From the NCBI RefSeq assembly GCF_023347275.1, contig NZ_CP094468.1, forward strand, positions 2,480,001-2,544,000: a stretch of 64,000 nt of DNA, in the 5' to 3' direction. Of the stretch, positions 16,267-30,100 are shown piece by piece (position 1 is the stretch's first letter; every line of letters starts with the position of its first letter). Source of the stretch: Faecalibacterium sp. I3-3-89. Lineage in GTDB: Bacteria; Bacillota; Clostridia; Oscillospirales; Ruminococcaceae. A model generated the notes under the pieces. The model made no database searches. It was not told where the DNA came from and saw nothing but the letters and a program-made list of their open reading frames with translations. The translations under genes and the position numbers were made by a program.

Positions 16267-17327
16267 TACTCCACCTCATTTCCGGACAGCGCATCCCGGA
16301 CAGCCTTTTCCAGCGCGTCCAGCATGGCTTTTGCCGTCTGTGCCGGAGCCAGTGCTTCCAGCCCGCCGCCCACAGTAAAGCTCTGGGCCGGAGCCTCGGC
16401 AAAGCTGGCATACACCTGCTGCGCATACTGGGCCAGCGCAGCCTTGGAAGCCTCGGCATAGCCTCCCTGCTCGCCGCGGGACACCGCACGCTCGAATGCG
16501 CCGCACAGGTTCACCGGCTGATCTTCCCGGATGGTCACATACACCGCATCCGGCAGGGTGCGGTTTGCAAAGGTGTTCTGTTTGCCGGTGGGCATGGAGA
16601 ACAGAAACGCCTCGCCGAAAGCCCGTACCGTTTCTGCGGCCTGCTCTGCGCCTAGCTGCCCGGCCAGCTCCAACACGTTCACTGTGGCATAGCGGTACAG
16701 GGTGGAGGAGTTGTACTCCACTGTGCCCAGATGGCCTGCACCGGCGTTGTCCTCTGCCGGACAATCATCCACTGCGGTAAAGTAATCGTACTCGTTCTTC
16801 ACCGCATGGGTGGAGATGCTGTGCGCCACCTGCGCTGCGGCGTCATAGTTCAGGGAGGGATCATCTGCCACCATGCGGCCAAACAACGCCATATCCATCG
16901 AGGGAGCCGCTCTCAAAGCCTTTTGGTATTCTTTTTTGTCGGTGCTGCCTGCCACAGCCAGCGCTGCCAGCGCTTTTGCCTGCGCAGTGCTCATGAAGAA
17001 CAAGGCCTTGGTGCCCTTGTCGTCGCTCTTGATCCCCGTATTTTCCAGTGCTTTCTTTGCCAGCTTGTCTGCATCCAGTTCCGAGTCCAGCGCAAGGATC
17101 TGCTCCTTCACCAGCTCTGCCGCCTTTTTGGTGCGCTTGCCCACATCCAGCGGGGTATTTTCCGCAAAGTCTTTGCGCATGGCGTGCTTCCACGCCTGCG
17201 AGGAGACTCTGGCCCGGAGCACGCCGCCGTACATGGCCGTTTTGGGGCTGCCGGTGTCGTCCCGGTTGATGCAGCTGGGCGGGACGGTCTGCAAAACGTG
17301 AAAATCAACATACAGGCGCTTTTTCAT
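16266..17327 (-). CDS. cas7e: Cascade backbone subunit Cas7e
   Basis: A 353-residue CasC/Cse4 protein, present in several copies along the crRNA. The N-terminus YVDFHVLQTVPPSCINRDD and the SSQAWKHAMRKDF motif are typical. The middle has AQVAHSISTHAVKNEYDYFTAV split by DDCPAEDNAGAGHLG. The start chosen follows AAAAGGAGAATTGATC; longer frames overlap cse2. It is the third Cascade gene of the operon. Confidence 0.96.
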   Translation of the reverse strand: MKKRLYVDFHVLQTVPPSCINRDDTGSPKTAMYGGVLRARVSSQAWKHAMRKDFAENTPLDVGKRTKKAAELVKEQILALDSELDADKLAKKALENTGIKSDDKGTKALFFMSTAQAKALAALAVAGSTDKKEYQKALRAAPSMDMALFGRMVADDPSLNYDAAAQVAHSISTHAVKNEYDYFTAVDDCPAEDNAGAGHLGTVEYNSSTLYRYATVNVLELAGQLGAEQAAETVRAFGEAFLFSMPTGKQNTFANRTLPDAVYVTIREDQPVNLCGAFERAVSRGEQGGYAEASKAALAQYAQQVYASFAEAPAQSFTVGGGLEALAPAQTAKAMLDALEKAVRDALSGNEVE

Positions 17328-17329
17328 GA

Positions 17330-17950
17330 TCAATTCTCCTTTTCTTCCTCTTCCGACGATGCATTCTTCGTTTCGCAGTACAGGTCTTGGCCCCACCGCA
17401 GACGGACGTTGGCGGGGATCTGTGTGTACTGCGGGTCGGTGCACTGCAATTCATACAGGTCCACCGCAAGCTGCGGATAGTCCAGCGGGATCGCGCCACC
17501 CTTTGCCGCGCTCAACAGCTGGACCATCCCCCTCAGATGGTGGCTGATCTCGGTGATCTCTTCTGCGGTGGCCAGTGCGTTGAACCGCCGGAGCACGCTG
17601 GCCTCGGTCCAGTCCTGTCCGGCAGAAGTATTCCGCTCTGCCAGCTGCCGCACAGCCCACCCCAGCGTGCTGTGCTGGCGGTTCATGGGCTGGTCATTCC
17701 CCTGCTGATGTACGGCGTACAGGGTCAGGGCAAGGTAGATCGCCCACTCTGCGTGGGAGGGGCCGTTGTTACCCTGAAAGCCTTCCGGCATTCCCAGCAG
17801 GAAACTCCCCCACAGCTCCGGCAGCTCGCCGGGCCGGTGTCCGACGCCCCGCCGCAGCTTTGCCAGCTCGGCCCGCCGCTGGTTGTCCGGCAGGTTCTGA
17901 AGCCTGCGCAGCCGCTGCTCTGTATACGTTCTGACGTCCTGTGTTTTCAT
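17330..17950 (-). CDS. cse2: Cascade small subunit Cse2
   Basis: A 206-residue CasB protein, mostly helical, which binds the displaced strand in the R-loop. Typical features are the region WAIYLALTLYAVHQQG, the Arg-rich FNALATAEEITEISHHLRGMVQLL segment and the Lys/Glu-rich end. GGGGGAATCGT precedes the ATG. It sits between cse1 (12 bp) and cas7e (2 bp). Confidence 0.92.
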   Translation of the reverse strand: MKTQDVRTYTEQRLRRLQNLPDNQRRAELAKLRRGVGHRPGELPELWGSFLLGMPEGFQGNNGPSHAEWAIYLALTLYAVHQQGNDQPMNRQHSTLGWAVRQLAERNTSAGQDWTEASVLRRFNALATAEEITEISHHLRGMVQLLSAAKGGAIPLDYPQLAVDLYELQCTDPQYTQIPANVRLRWGQDLYCETKNASSEEEEKEN

Positions 17951-17962
17951 ACGATTCCCCCT

Positions 17963-22412
<4,450 letters not shown>

Positions 22413-22501
22413 TCATCGGGTCAGGCCCCAGCCAAGCAGAAGCACCTTTGCAGGGCAAAAAAGCGGCAGCTTCACGATCCTCTGTCCCGCTTACTGCACC
22501 A

Positions 22502-22530
22502 AAAATACGCCTCTGCCCTTCTGCTGTCAA
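22502..22530 (-). promoter_or_regulatory. Probable cas operon promoter
   Basis: TTGACA (22530-22525), a 17-bp spacer and TATTTT (22507-22502) on the minus strand, about 200 bp before the cas3 ATG. The remaining 22302-22501 stretch shows no other feature I can name. Confidence 0.55.
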
Positions 22531-22582
22531 TGGCCCGGCACAAATTCGTCAAAGCCCCAAAATCGTGCCTTCTTTTTTGTGC

Positions 22583-22622
22583 AAAAACGCCCCGGCTTCC
22601 TGTTGCGGAAACCGGGGCGTTT
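22583..22622 (-). terminator. Terminator after tail repeat A
   Basis: CGCCCCGGTTTCCG pairs with a CGGAAGC-type arm ending CCGGGGCG, followed by GTTTTTGC on the minus strand. Nearly the same hairpin follows tail repeat D (39169-39209). Confidence 0.9.
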
Positions 22623-22664
22623 ATAATATTTTATTGAGCCTTATGCTCTCAGCGCCTCACGCAG

Positions 22665-22718
22665 TTACTTGCGGGGGTTCTTGATCGCAGCCTGGGCGGG
22701 TGCCAAAATTACAGAGCG
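22665..22718 (-). repeat. ppdK-tail-like repeat, copy A
   Basis: 54 bp that, read on the minus strand, could encode RSVILAPAQAAIKNPRK and a stop. Three more copies lie at 25777, 32589 and 39257, always just downstream of the last gene of an accessory module. The AQAAIKNPR part matches the C-terminus of PPDK (RLAAAQAAIKNPRA). Twelve bases further on, CCTTATGCTCTC (22639-22650, plus strand) also occurs at the ppdK end (43491-43502). Confidence 0.85.
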
Positions 22719-22747
22719 TTCGTTTTACTCCACCATGACATTAATCA

Positions 22748-23810
22748 TTATCGAATGACCTTTCTCGAAAGAAGCACCAAGAAATAGCTTGTCATTGTCA
22801 CTCCAGAGAACGCCTCTACCAATGAAACCATCTTCGTTGCAAGTGTAGCAGGAAAAAGATCGCCATAGCCTACTGCAAAAAAAGTAATGGCACTTGCATA
22901 AATGCACTCTAGCCATCCACTTACTCCTTGATATTGTAAACATGGTATTACATAATATGCCGTTCCGAATATTAAAATCAGAAGAATTATAGTTAAAAAT
23001 GTTCGGCACGGTTTGGTTCCATATCCGCTAATCCAATCCAGCAGCCTGCGTAATCCTCTTATATAATATCTTTTTTCTTCTTTCGTTTTCGCTTTTTGAT
23101 AATGAAGATGACAAATATCTTCATTATCATATTCCCCGAGCTGTCTAAAATTTTCCTTTAGCATCAAGAGTTGTTCATTCTTTTTTTCGGTAATCTTTTC
23201 AACTAGTTTAGGGAAGTCTTTAAAATAAATTCTCCCACTATTGATTGCATCCTCAAATGATACTTCTTCTGTATCTTCTAATACAATCCTTAAAATATTT
23301 GTATTTATTATTTATGCAATCATTAAATAGAAATCTTTTTATGCTTCCACTAAGATTACTTTTACCCAAAATTTCACAACGCAGCAATTCCAAGCAATCA
23401 AATCTTGCTTCTCTAATGTCTAATTCTTTTATTGACGCATTAGACAACTTTACTTGAGAAATATTTGATTTCACAAAACACAAATTTTCAAAAGTCTTCG
23501 GCAGCGGATCCAAGCAAACCTCTGTTTCTTCTGTTTTGGCACATGAAAAATCCAAACTTAAAGATTGCGTCATTAGCATCGTTAAAATTTTCGATTTGCG
23601 GGCTTTTATGTAACGAAATGATACTTCTGGTGTAAAATATCTACTTCCGCCACACTCAATTCCTCCTAATGAAATCTCCGTTTCTATAATATGAGCATCG
23701 CTAAATTCAACATTTCCATTTACAAGGGTAATATCGCCTATATCAAGATTTAGATTATAAAATCCTGCATATGAAAAATCCAAATCTTCACTTTGAATCT
23801 TTAACTGCAT
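22748..23810 (-). pseudogene. Pentapeptide-like/K+ channel gene broken by a frameshift
   Basis: Two frames appear to be one gene. The 5' part (23810-23253, 185 codons) encodes a repeat-rich, pentapeptide-like protein (SNISQVKLSNASIKELDIREARFD split over several turns). The 3' part, open in the next frame from about 23290 to 22748, reads VLEDTEEVSFEDAINSG, then two membrane helices with the K+ channel filter TFFAVGYGDLFP. Removing one base near 23285-23300 (a TTTTAAGG stretch) would join them. No classic slippery heptamer is seen, so a mutation or sequencing error is more likely than programmed frameshifting. The base composition is AT-rich compared with the core genome. It is the last gene of the first DUF4869 module. 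Confidence 0.7.
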
Positions 23811-23860
23811 AAGATGAATCAGTTTTGGCTCTTCAGAATAAAAAATCGCTGCCCTAGCTG

Positions 23861-24193
23861 TTATTTTTCATATTCTCTATAAGGATTTCCTTCTACTTCA
23901 TAAGGTGCTTTATCTCCAAGCCACTCAAATTCATCTATATACGTATAATCCAAACATATCTCTTTTTCTTGCCAATAATACTCCTCCAATTTTTTATAAT
24001 CTGGAATTTCTAGTTGTGCAATCTGTTCTTCCTTGCCACTCTCGCTTAGTTGGTATACCGCAACGCTTTTCCCGGATCCTACGTTCGTTGTATTATGAGG
24101 GTAAATTCACCCATCTTGTTTATTTGTGATTTTTTCATCCCAAATCCAGAATTTTTTCTCAGGATTTGAAACTTCTTTCGTTATAAGTTTCAT
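23861..24193 (-). pseudogene. Small unknown gene with an in-frame stop
   Basis: An open stretch of 111 codons starting MKLITKEVSNPEKKFW and ending YREYEK, interrupted by TGA at codon 29 (24109-24107). The reading frame is the same on both sides of the stop. A GSGKS sequence follows soon after the stop, but no further ATPase motifs are seen, so it is not good evidence of a P-loop. The C-terminal part is very rich in Tyr, Glu and Trp. It lies between the ATPase gene and the channel-like gene. No family recognised; AT-rich. Confidence 0.5.
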
Positions 24194-24230
24194 ATTTTGC
24201 CTCGCACCTTTTTCATGTGCATCTTCCAAT

Positions 24231-25193
24231 TTACTCCGGTTTTCCTTTCATCATCTGACCCAGAATCGCATTCTTCGTGCTATCACTCAAATAGGCCTTG
24301 TTTAGCGTTTTCTTAGTATAATTCAAATATGTCCCAGCCGCTTTCTCTATCAAAAGTGCCGTAAAGTAGCGCTCCCAGCTAAAATACTCCTTACTATCAA
24401 TGTAATCAGATGGTGTTTGCAAAATCTGTGCAACCTTTGTATCTTTCAGAATTCCAGAAGATAATACCAGACACTCAAAAGATTCCGGCAGATATAGTGC
24501 CAGGTTTTTTCTTGTCTGCACCAACTGCAACACCCTGTCCATTTCCGGGCCAAAGGCGGCACCATCTGCAATCACCAGAATCTTTTCATCCTTATGAACC
24601 TTCAAATAGGAAAATATATTAGATTTTCCGTTTGCGGTATCACATTGCATTTGATGTTCTGTACAGACCGCATCAAAAAACTGATAACCCGAATTGCTGT
24701 CCTCAGTCAAAATTTTCTCCGGCTTAATATTTTCCGTTGTGCTATCCGGGTAAATTCGATAGAACGAATGATAACTCTGTTTCAGTGTCCCATACTTTCC
24801 AGAGGTTCGGATTCCATACACTTCTTCCACACTGTATGGCAAGGCCGGCAAACCCTCTCTGGTCACGATAACATAATAGTTATCCGTCTGCTGAATCGCA
24901 CGCGCAAAATCTTTGGTCTTGACAAACTCGTTTCCTTCGTCGATAAAAACAATGCTGTCCTGAATGTTGTTGAGCTGTCCCTTCCACAGATTTCCTTCTA
25001 CCACATAGCAGCCTTTATCACAATTTAGAGTGACCGGCCCACTTTCTCCATCGTTCATATGCGTACGAATCATATCTACGAGAGTCGTTTTACCCGTTGC
25101 ACTATCCCCACGAATGATGGTCAAGTTGCGTCGCAGTTCAAATTCATATTTCAGGTACTTTGTGCCAACGACCACTTTATGAATGCCTTTCAT
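24231..25193 (-). CDS. P-loop ATPase paired with DUF4869 protein, copy 1
   Basis: A 320-residue protein of no known function. Walker A is IIRGDSATGKTT (G29-T37) and Walker B is SIVFIDEG (D85/E86), followed by YYVIVTRE, a sensor-like strand. This looks like an ABC/SMC-type or AAA-type fold with little between the two motifs. The second half carries LTEDSNSGYQFF (E164) and ILVIADGAAFG (D210), a Glu...Asp arrangement that could be a divergent TOPRIM-like domain as in OLD-type nucleases; this is only a suggestion. The start follows AAAGGGG and is 14 bp after the DUF4869 gene. A homologue of the whole protein is encoded at 39355-40311. Possible roles are nuclease-ATPase of a defence system, or regulator of the partner. 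Confidence 0.8.
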   Translation of the reverse strand: MKGIHKVVVGTKYLKYEFELRRNLTIIRGDSATGKTTLVDMIRTHMNDGESGPVTLNCDKGCYVVEGNLWKGQLNNIQDSIVFIDEGNEFVKTKDFARAIQQTDNYYVIVTREGLPALPYSVEEVYGIRTSGKYGTLKQSYHSFYRIYPDSTTENIKPEKILTEDSNSGYQFFDAVCTEHQMQCDTANGKSNIFSYLKVHKDEKILVIADGAAFGPEMDRVLQLVQTRKNLALYLPESFECLVLSSGILKDTKVAQILQTPSDYIDSKEYFSWERYFTALLIEKAAGTYLNYTKKTLNKAYLSDSTKNAILGQMMKGKPE

Positions 25194-25207
25194 TTCTGTC
25201 AGCCCCT

Positions 25208-25645
25208 TTACACAAACTCACCTGCGGCCAAAATCAGCTCTTCCATACTGTGAACGATTTGATTCGTATTCAGCACTTTTATTGTAAACGGCTTTTTGCC
25301 AAAATCCATCAGGTGACGCAAATTCACCGTGCGATCCTCCTGCTCTGCAATTTTGAGCAGCCACTTTGCACAGTTGTCGCCACAAGTCGATACATTGAAC
25401 ACTTTCTCCGGCTCAAACTTTACCAAAATCAGTGTCTTTACGCCACCAGACAAACCAATCGGTGGAATTTTACCCAAGACCGGGCTGTCAATTACACCAC
25501 TGTCGATAACGGTAGACTTATCCACATCCTGAATCATTTCCTTGACCATCGGGTCAACGATCCAGTCTTCCTCGTAATCGTATTTGAAATAAGAAGCCGT
25601 ATTGTACACCGCTTCCTTCATATCACCGTAAAAAATGTTCAGCAT
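25208..25645 (-). CDS. DUF4869-type small protein, copy 1
   Basis: A 145-residue protein starting MLNIFYGDMKEAVYNT. I recall this pattern as DUF4869, common in gut Firmicutes, with no known function. Conserved blocks shared with the copy at 40321-40764 are DSPVLG, LSGGVKTL, STCGDNCA, NLRHLMDFGKK, KVLNT and VHSMEEL. The STCGDNCA block has two Cys and an Asp that could bind metal or form a catalytic site. The ATG has GAGGTGATAAG upstream. It is the first gene of a module driven by a promoter almost identical to that of jetA and of the second copy. Confidence 0.82.
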   Translation of the reverse strand: MLNIFYGDMKEAVYNTASYFKYDYEEDWIVDPMVKEMIQDVDKSTVIDSGVIDSPVLGKIPPIGLSGGVKTLILVKFEPEKVFNVSTCGDNCAKWLLKIAEQEDRTVNLRHLMDFGKKPFTIKVLNTNQIVHSMEELILAAGEFV

Positions 25646-25680
25646 CTTATCACCTCATCGATGTGCGTACTTCTGCTATC

Positions 25681-25709
25681 ATTGTACCCTCTTTCAGCTT
25701 ACAAAACAA
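25681..25709 (-). promoter_or_regulatory. Shared-type promoter B (DUF4869 module 1)
   Basis: TTGTTT (25709-25704), 17 bp, TACAAT (25686-25681) on the minus strand. The spacer TGTAAGCTGAAAGAGGG is nearly the same as at promoters C and E, and ATGATAG follows the -10. Confidence 0.75.
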
Positions 25710-25713
25710 GATG

Positions 25714-25755
25714 CAAAAAGCTCTTGGCCTCCATTACAGAAGCCAAGAGCTTTTA
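25714..25755 (-). terminator. Terminator after tail repeat B
   Basis: AAAAGCTCTTGGC pairs with GCCAAGAGCTTTTT around a short loop. The same hairpin follows tail repeat C (32526-32567). Confidence 0.9.
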
Positions 25756-25776
25756 TCTTCTTTGTCCTACCAGATT

Positions 25777-25830
25777 TTATTTCCGGGGAGACTTAATTGC
25801 AGCCTGAGCGGGTGCCAAAATTACAGAGCA
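25777..25830 (-). repeat. ppdK-tail-like repeat, copy B
   Basis: Could encode SVILAPAQAAIKSPRK and a stop. It begins 42 bp after the jetD stop codon and is nearly identical to copy C. Confidence 0.85.
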
Positions 25831-25871
25831 TTGGGGAAGAATGATAGTACGTTTTTATCTTCGCACGAATT

Positions 25872-27110
25872 CTACTCTAGAAATGTTTCTTGTTCGATTG
25901 TGACCCCATATTGCAAAATCTTATCAATTGCATCAACAAACAGCGTATGTCTTCCCGCATTCCGCTCTTCCTTCAGCTTCTTCAGATACTGCTCCGGCCG
26001 CTTCAGGCCATTTTTGTGGTACTGTTCCACAAAGCGCCCTTCCATACGCATGGGCTCAAGCTGTGGGAACACCGTTTGCAGGTTTTCAAACATACAAAAA
26101 CCGCCCAGATCAATATCTGCCCAGAATCGAATTTGCATGGTTTCCCCTGCCGCAGCAGCCAGTTTTTCAAAAAGTTTTTTCTTCCGCGGGCTCAGAAAGC
26201 CGCCGTGATAAACAACAAGTTCTTCCGGCTGTTTTTCCGCCAGCAAATATTCATCATAGTTCGTTTTATTTTCGATAAGGGTAATGCAGCAGATGTTTTT
26301 CAGTTCAATGTCCACAATCTCTGACACAAGTGTACTGGGCAAAGCCAATCCATAAGGTTCTGCTGCGCTGAGCCGTAGTTCTCCCTTCTTCAAGCAGATT
26401 GCGCAATCGCCCGAGAGTTCGTAAAGCTCCGGGCGGGCATAGATTCCCAGAAATGCAAGCTGATCCCGCGCACCAAGTTCCGCTTCTGTACAGGCCGCCG
26501 CCAGTTGGGTATTGTACTTTCGTGCAATGGTAAGAAACAGCTCCCGTACATTTCGCTCAAAATACTTGGTATCGTGAAAACACTGGCTGCTGAATGCACG
26601 CATCGTCACACTGCCGGACAGCTCCGCATACCGTTGAAACGTGAGCAAAAGCTCCTGCAGCAGACCGTCGTTTTCTCTGCAATACGTCGGCACTTTCATG
26701 CTGTTCCGCACCTGAGCACATACAGCATCCCTCCATGCCGCGATCCATGGAACGGGATTGTATGCCAGCTTCTGCATGATGATGTTTGCAACCTCTTCTG
26801 CCTTTTTTCGCGGATGCACTCTGTCGGCGCATTCATAGCACTGTGCGACCCGTTCCAGATCCAGCACAATGCAGGCGAGAACGCTCTGCTTTCTCGCCCA
26901 TTCCAGACGCACCAAAGCCTGCTGCTCCAGCTCCCGCGCTGCAATATTGTAAGCATCCCGAACCACCGCATCTTCGTATTGATACTCCGGCAACTCCCTT
27001 TTATCAATGCGCAGCATTACCCGACGTCTGGATGTGTTGGGTTCAGAAAGATGCTTACTGTTTTCAAACTTATCCAGCAGACGATTCAGGATCACCTGTG
27101 CTTCCTTCAT
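25872..27110 (-). CDS. jetD: Wadjet nuclease subunit JetD
   Basis: A 412-residue DUF2220-type protein. The C-terminal half is a TOPRIM domain with the Glu motif CITLIENKTNYDEYL and the DxD motif IRFWADIDLGG. The N-terminal half has a winged-helix/arm region (RDAYNIAARELEQQALVRLEW). In Wadjet systems JetD cuts plasmid DNA after the JetABC SMC motor extrudes it. The start at 27110 is chosen because AAGGAGATGCAGA precedes it; it overlaps jetC by 41 bp. It is the last gene of the operon. Catalytic acidic residues are intact. Confidence 0.92.
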   Translation of the reverse strand: MKEAQVILNRLLDKFENSKHLSEPNTSRRRVMLRIDKRELPEYQYEDAVVRDAYNIAARELEQQALVRLEWARKQSVLACIVLDLERVAQCYECADRVHPRKKAEEVANIIMQKLAYNPVPWIAAWRDAVCAQVRNSMKVPTYCRENDGLLQELLLTFQRYAELSGSVTMRAFSSQCFHDTKYFERNVRELFLTIARKYNTQLAAACTEAELGARDQLAFLGIYARPELYELSGDCAICLKKGELRLSAAEPYGLALPSTLVSEIVDIELKNICCITLIENKTNYDEYLLAEKQPEELVVYHGGFLSPRKKKLFEKLAAAAGETMQIRFWADIDLGGFCMFENLQTVFPQLEPMRMEGRFVEQYHKNGLKRPEQYLKKLKEERNAGRHTLFVDAIDKILQYGVTIEQETFLE

Positions 27111-30100
27111 TCTGCATCTCCTTTCCAAATGGAATGATATGCATCCGGTATCCGGATTTGTCCACTAATAATGTGCGGTCTGCAATGGGCATAATGTCCG
27201 AGACCTTATCCGGCGGCGTACAGATGATCGCCTGCAGCCCCATCTTTCGGAGAAGGAGTACACTCTCCGTGATCCGGTCACTATCCATTTTATTGAAAGC
27301 TTCATCGAACACCACCAGACGCACCGTATTACCAAAACGGGTAGCGTCGTTGACGCGGTACAGCTGGGCAAACGAGGCCAGCACCGCAATATAAAATGGC
27401 GTTTGTGTTTCGCCACCGGACTTCATATTCAGTGTTTGAGAAAGCAGCTGCTTGGAACCGTTCTGATCGGTCGTTTCCAAATCAAATTTCAGATACGTCC
27501 GGAAGTCTGTATAGCGGACGATATTCTCCTGCAGTTCGCTCTGTTTGCGGGCATTGAGCTGCGTATCGTCTGCCATTGTGATCTGGCTGAACAGTTTTTC
27601 GATCAATGGGCCGTATTTTTGCTGAAAGGGCAGTGCGAATAGACCGGATTCGCCTTCCATCAGTTCATCTGCCGTGATCATGTTATAGTAATCCAGATAA
27701 TCCGGGTTTGGCCCTACGCGGAATTGGTACTTGTCTGTGCCAAATTGTGCCTGGCGCAGGGCCTTGTTCAGATTGTGCACCTGTTCTTGCACCTGGTCGA
27801 TGCTGGATTTCAGTTTGGCAAGGAAATCGTTCTGGAATTGCTCCATTGCGCTTTCCCGTGCCGCCCGGATCTTTTCTTTGTATCGGGGCAGCTCGCTTTC
27901 CTGCAGAGTACGCCGTTCTTCCTCGTATTCGGTGTTATCCATCACCTCGATCTGGAATGCACAGGGTTTGAACCGTTCTGCATATTCTCTGCGTGCTGCA
28001 AACAGTTTCTTCCGAGCCCCGTCCATCGCCTTTGTGTTCTGCGCCAGACTGTCGCCGAAATTTTTACGGATAATGTCTGCTTTTTTCAATCGGTCAAGTT
28101 CCTGCTGGTAGCGGGGAACGCCGATGTTTTCCCGGTATTCCTTCGTGAACTCCTCGTTCAAGACATCTTCGATGGCCTCATACCGTTGGTATTTTTCCGG
28201 CAAGATCTCGTATTCCAGCTGGTGGATGCGGCTTTCCAGATTGCCCCTTTGCACATTTTTCGCATCTTTTTCCTTGTTAAGTGCAAGGATTTCCTCTTTC
28301 AGATGCTCAATGATCTGCCGCTGCTCATCCAACCAGAACAGATTCAGCTGGGAAAGCTGATTTTTGACTTCTGCGATTTCCTTGATGATCGTCTGGACAC
28401 GCTGGTAGTCCTCCTGCTTTTGCGCCACATCGATTCGGACGAATCTTTGGGTAAAAAGCGGCTCCTGCAGGCTGGTCAGCTGCTTCTGGAGCGGCTGCCA
28501 ATGCCGCAGCTCTTCCTGCAGACAGGCCAGTTCCTTTTCCAGATGGTCGATGCGGAGCTGCACCGCACGCCGCCCGATGAAGGCGTCTTCCATCCAGCCC
28601 TTCCGAAGTGCGCGGGCCACATAGCCCTGATACAGCATTCCCTCTGCCGTAATTGCCGTTTTATAGCAGCGCAACTGTTCTGCCGTGTCGCAGCATATCA
28701 CCCGACCCAGAAGATAGTCCACATAGCTGCGTGCCAGCTTGTTTTCTGTCTCCACCTTTTCTGCTAGACTGCCGGGCAGCGGTCGAAGTGTTTCTTTTTC
28801 CCGCAGTTTTCCGATATCTACCAGACCAAACGCACGGTACTCTGCTTCCTGCTTCAGCCGGTCGTAAATGTTAAGTGCATTCTGATAACGTCCCGGCTCC
28901 ACCAGCAGATAATATTTCTGGTTATTTAGGTAGCCTTCTACCGCTCCACGCCAGCGCTCATCTGCCATTTCCAGCACATCAGCCAGAATATAAACGGAAA
29001 CCGCATGCCCCGTTTTATCCGCCAGATCCTTTTCCAGCCGGTCTTTGAACAGCAGAAGCCCATGGGGATAATCTTTTATGTTCCTGCGCAGATTTGCAAG
29101 CACCGCACTTTTCTGGTCGGCTTGCTTCTTCAGCTCTGCAATACGATCCTCTGTTTTATGAGCCGCACTGCGGACAGCATCCGACAATTCGACCGCTGCC
29201 TGCTGCCCCGTTTCAAACAACTCCGCAGGCCGGGCAAACAATCCCTTCTCGTCACCAGTAAATACAGCATATGCTTTCTGCACAGTGTTCGCCGCTTCCT
29301 GCACCGGTATGAGAAGTTCTTCCGGTTCCAGTTCTTGTATCTCCCCACAGAATCTCTGCAAATGCCGTGCTTCCCGCTTAATCTCCACTTCAAGATTTTG
29401 CAGACCCTGTTCCAGCTTTTTCTGCTCATCTCTCAGAGCCTTTTCCATGTTGAGCAGACGCTCTTCCTCCTGGAAAACATTGCTCTGCCTGCAGGCCAGC
29501 TCCAGCTCACTGCGGCGCGTTTCTTTCTGTTCGATCTGCCGCTCAAGCTCTTCCCGTTGCTCATTCACATTTGCAAGGTTCTCCTTGCATTCAGTTCGTT
29601 CCAATTCCCTCTGGTCGATCTCTGTCTGCGCAACTTCTTTTTCGGCCCACCGTACCAGAAACTTCTGGATCTGGCAGCGGTCTATAGCTTGGTTCATCTC
29701 CTGATACAGCCTGCTGATTTGCTGCAGCGCATCCAGCTTTTCCTGCTGACGCTGCGCCAGCAATTCGTGCCGTTTATAATCCCGGATGTTTTGCTGCATC
29801 AGCTCAATATTGGGTTTATCCGGAATATCGCAGATGTTCTCCGTAATAAATTTTTGGATATCCACAATTGGCCGGAACGAAACAGCCTTCTTCATCATCC
29901 GTAAGACCTGCTCGTTGTGGACATTCCACTTTGCAAGCATGTTGCGGCGATACTCTTTTTGGGTATCGTAAAATTCTGCCCGTGCATAGTTCTGCTTCAA
30001 AAAACGGCGAAGTGCAGAAATCTCCATTGCCTCGCCCTGCTCAATAAAGCAATTTTCCGGCAGTGTCCCCGTGTAAATAAAGAATGTATCACGGTAACTT

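Noticed and set aside
22665..22718. Tail repeats as true C-terminal coding sequence of a small gene
   Set aside because: The frame upstream of each repeat differs between copies and carries no start codon with a ribosome site; they are better read as displaced gene ends or recombination sites.
23260..23310. Programmed frameshift in the channel-like gene
   Set aside because: No X-XXY-YYZ heptamer or following structure was found; the shift needed is +1. A mutation or sequencing error is simpler.
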